From contig JAKFUW010000032.1 in assembly GCA_021732545.1 (NCBI GenBank), positions 1 to 14,424 on the forward strand: a stretch of DNA of 14,424 nt, read 5' to 3'. The notes under the pieces were generated by a model. That model saw nothing but the letters and a program-made list of their open reading frames with translations, had not been told where the DNA came from and made no database searches. Both the position numbers and the translations under genes were made by a program. Positions 14,001-14,424 of the stretch are shown here, piece after piece; position 1 is the stretch's first letter; each line of letters begins with the position of its first letter. This DNA comes from Alphaproteobacteria bacterium (lineage in GTDB: Bacteria > Pseudomonadota > Alphaproteobacteria > Rickettsiales > UBA3002).

Positions 14001-14424
14001 GCACCAGTAGCGATTACTCCTTCGGCCCGGCAGGCTTTGAACCCATTGGATCCTGGTGCGTCAGGATTGATTGGTTCTGACCGGCAGTGGAAGCGGGCAG
14101 ATGTAGAAGTGGATACTGGTGCAAAAAATAGAAAACTTATAGATTTTAGGCGAAATCCTAATGCGACAATTGGCACAAATGGAATCAATCCTTGCGTTAC
14201 TATTGTGGCGCACGATGGAAATAGGGCTGCAATTGTTCATGCTTACGTAGATTGGCAAACCGGTGGTGATACAACCGCACAGGTAACCAAGGCCATAAAA
14301 TGGTTGCGCTCACAATTTGACCCTGAAAGAACATCCATTGCCCTCATTGGTGGCACAGGAGATAACTTCCCTTCTCACATTCCTCTTCCTGCTAATATGC
14401 CGATTAGAAACTCATCTGATATGG
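11073..14424 (+). CDS. Giant multidomain protein: kinase-like, glutamine-synthetase-like and CheD/CNF-like domains (3' end cut)
   Basis: An open frame of 1,117 codons that runs off the window. Start: GTG with AAGGG 7 nt upstream; the frame has no other usual start back to the stop at 11007. There is no signal peptide or membrane span. Residues 60-225 are unrecognised. About 228-430 is protein-kinase-like: GGETLLLQ near 255, FLVRV at 268, LLIEVVPRL, then DHNNITTLPDG and LIDYG near 347-365. About 495-858 is glutamine-synthetase-like: PELEFF (E513, E515), ESFSGAQSE (E552, E560), SGYHLSNSLW (H612), HRIESRLAGADADPY (E758) and the LPASLDEA tail. After a Pro/Ala linker, residues from 1010 on resemble CheD/CNF1-type glutamine deamidases, with T1035, C1041 and H1056. 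I infer an effector or toxin that modifies glutamine or glutamate side chains; delivery route unknown. Confidence 0.75.
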   Translation, partial: MPDEDVVKGQNQAVPAAPSWWNLPVRAIRAIRGSDVVATSVTIPSQSQRPPSVESTPTVSRTGDNIAFSVRFKPNWPQGFIDRNHITPEQMQRLNDIFYSKMLANFQSGNSTPMPDGPSFDFERFRESIQVVNHSDGSVEFRANADILPEFIKMAGRPTTQEILTISQRFYMKFLGSDSLSKTLDDIIHQASLKTAIYTDFNDFAKGFAEEISRQRIPHINSLPPVFDAHPNELATINAWLQERGIKQLTHFTDGGETLLLQANEEFLVRVTQRNGTNPVGAPPDSPAILQPIFQTQTDHLLIEVVPRLKTEGATQEMANLVEKKLITESPSIRLRYGEARASPSADHNNITTLPDGTPVLIDYGAVKSIGEPVSAEYLAEAKAAVAASGYSWVGEDGVPKQHKLYGGLLAIPDGPERLAAFKARIAGTSTPPRVPFGEWLNDQHTKVAPETLAPIKAAQAASAKVPSPPARPTVTDTVPIPNHHVRALAIERIRFFQSALAELGIQVINGPELEFFLLNEQGVPASNLLDEKRLTEQLRRTVPVVDRVHRESFSGAQSEFVANPNDALATAELVAAFKDGMQQHAPRWGVAGTSFAPRVAVGSGHENSGYHLSNSLWSADGKQNLFYEQGQPTTDLQRHVIDALIRTHAEGAAGYLPTAASFERINSARGKGLSAVSDIMTGVPTEAGHMPNKGATLGFLVQSAYRFLSGEEVGTPSIASRYRAGMIERTIGEVEALTGSVRSAMIGSETPEQHRIESRLAGADADPYVVAAMEMSAIHEAVTNHVRPYDPSRPIDPAKEKLLTIGDRTFVVDIHDGKFGSSPLPASLDEARVRMSQSDRMKRQLGEPLHGAIMAHTDPAAVKVQTPPLAPYRTAISDAMDGAFNGMESPVRPVSQRGTQGLKHTQLKAGASGAATRLAHTTVPAKPNAIKAAVVSEAGSIPYDQNTTIAPELAPIEAAQVVTSPNARPAVVTQPAPVAITPSARQALNPLDPGASGLIGSDRQWKRADVEVDTGAKNRKLIDFRRNPNATIGTNGINPCVTIVAHDGNRAAIVHAYVDWQTGGDTTAQVTKAIKWLRSQFDPERTSIALIGGTGDNFPSHIPLPANMPIRNSSDM
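12414..12452 (+). repeat. Linker repeat, copy 1 (coding)
   Basis: Encodes VAPETLAPIKAAQ between the kinase-like and GS-like modules of the giant protein. It is followed by a Pro/Ala-rich tract (SPPARPTVTD) and matches the linker at 13920. Confidence 0.65.
13920..13955 (+). repeat. Linker repeat, copy 2 (coding)
   Basis: Encodes IAPELAPIEAAQ between the GS-like and deamidase-like modules, followed by SPNARPAVVTQ. Similarity with copy 1 continues through the ARPxV residues, so the two linkers share an origin. Confidence 0.65.

Noticed and set aside
1..14424. CRISPR array, rRNA or riboswitch
   Set aside because: No regularly spaced repeats, rRNA-like or known riboswitch sequences were seen on either strand.

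Overview
The window looks like chromosomal DNA of a Gram-negative proteobacterium, most plausibly an alphaproteobacterium with a host-associated or accessory-rich genome. This rests on protein style and composition: periplasmic proteins with signal peptides, a cytochrome b561, an OmpA-like lipid-less periplasmic protein, an ankyrin-repeat protein, and a very large multidomain protein resembling an intracellular effector or toxin. The species cannot be named from the sequence.

Positions 171-3596 hold a tight five-gene plus-strand operon with gaps of 1-11 nt. It encodes a CmoA-type SAM-dependent enzyme, two tandem isoprenylcysteine-methyltransferase-like (ICMT/PEMT) membrane methyltransferases, a cytochrome b561 and a four-repeat DUF347/COG4705 membrane protein. 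A 17-residue scrap of a second DUF347 protein follows it directly.

Positions 3655-5319 are a small integration-type island at a tRNA-Arg(ACG) gene (minus strand, 5243-5319). A 160-bp direct repeat, which includes the last 25 bp of the tRNA, recurs 1,453 bp away. Between the copies lie a VapBC toxin-antitoxin pair and a RimJ/L-type GNAT acetyltransferase, all on the minus strand, plus a third tRNA-3'-end-like remnant.

Positions 5391-8541 carry a secreted protein of unknown function (minus), a divergent OmpA-like periplasmic protein (plus), and a 651-residue protein that joins ankyrin repeats to a PcfJ-like domain (minus).

Positions 8542-10990 are mobile-element debris. There is a palindrome-rich noncoding stretch with a perfect 18-bp hairpin and 18-bp direct repeats, then a short 5' scrap and a 3' scrap of a tyrosine integrase gene. 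Between the scraps sits a two-gene minus-strand operon (HIRAN-domain protein and a small partner). A terminase-small-subunit-like phage gene follows.

From GTG 11073 to the window edge runs a single open frame of more than 1,117 codons, incomplete at its 3' end. It has an unrecognised N-terminal region, a protein-kinase-like domain with an apparently degenerate catalytic loop, a glutamine-synthetase-like amidoligase domain with its metal and ATP residues retained, and a C-terminal CheD/CNF1-like glutamine deamidase domain cut by the window end. A Pro/Ala-rich linker is repeated between modules. This combination of glutamate/glutamine chemistries in one polypeptide is the most interesting feature of the window. 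Domain assignments here come from motif reading only.
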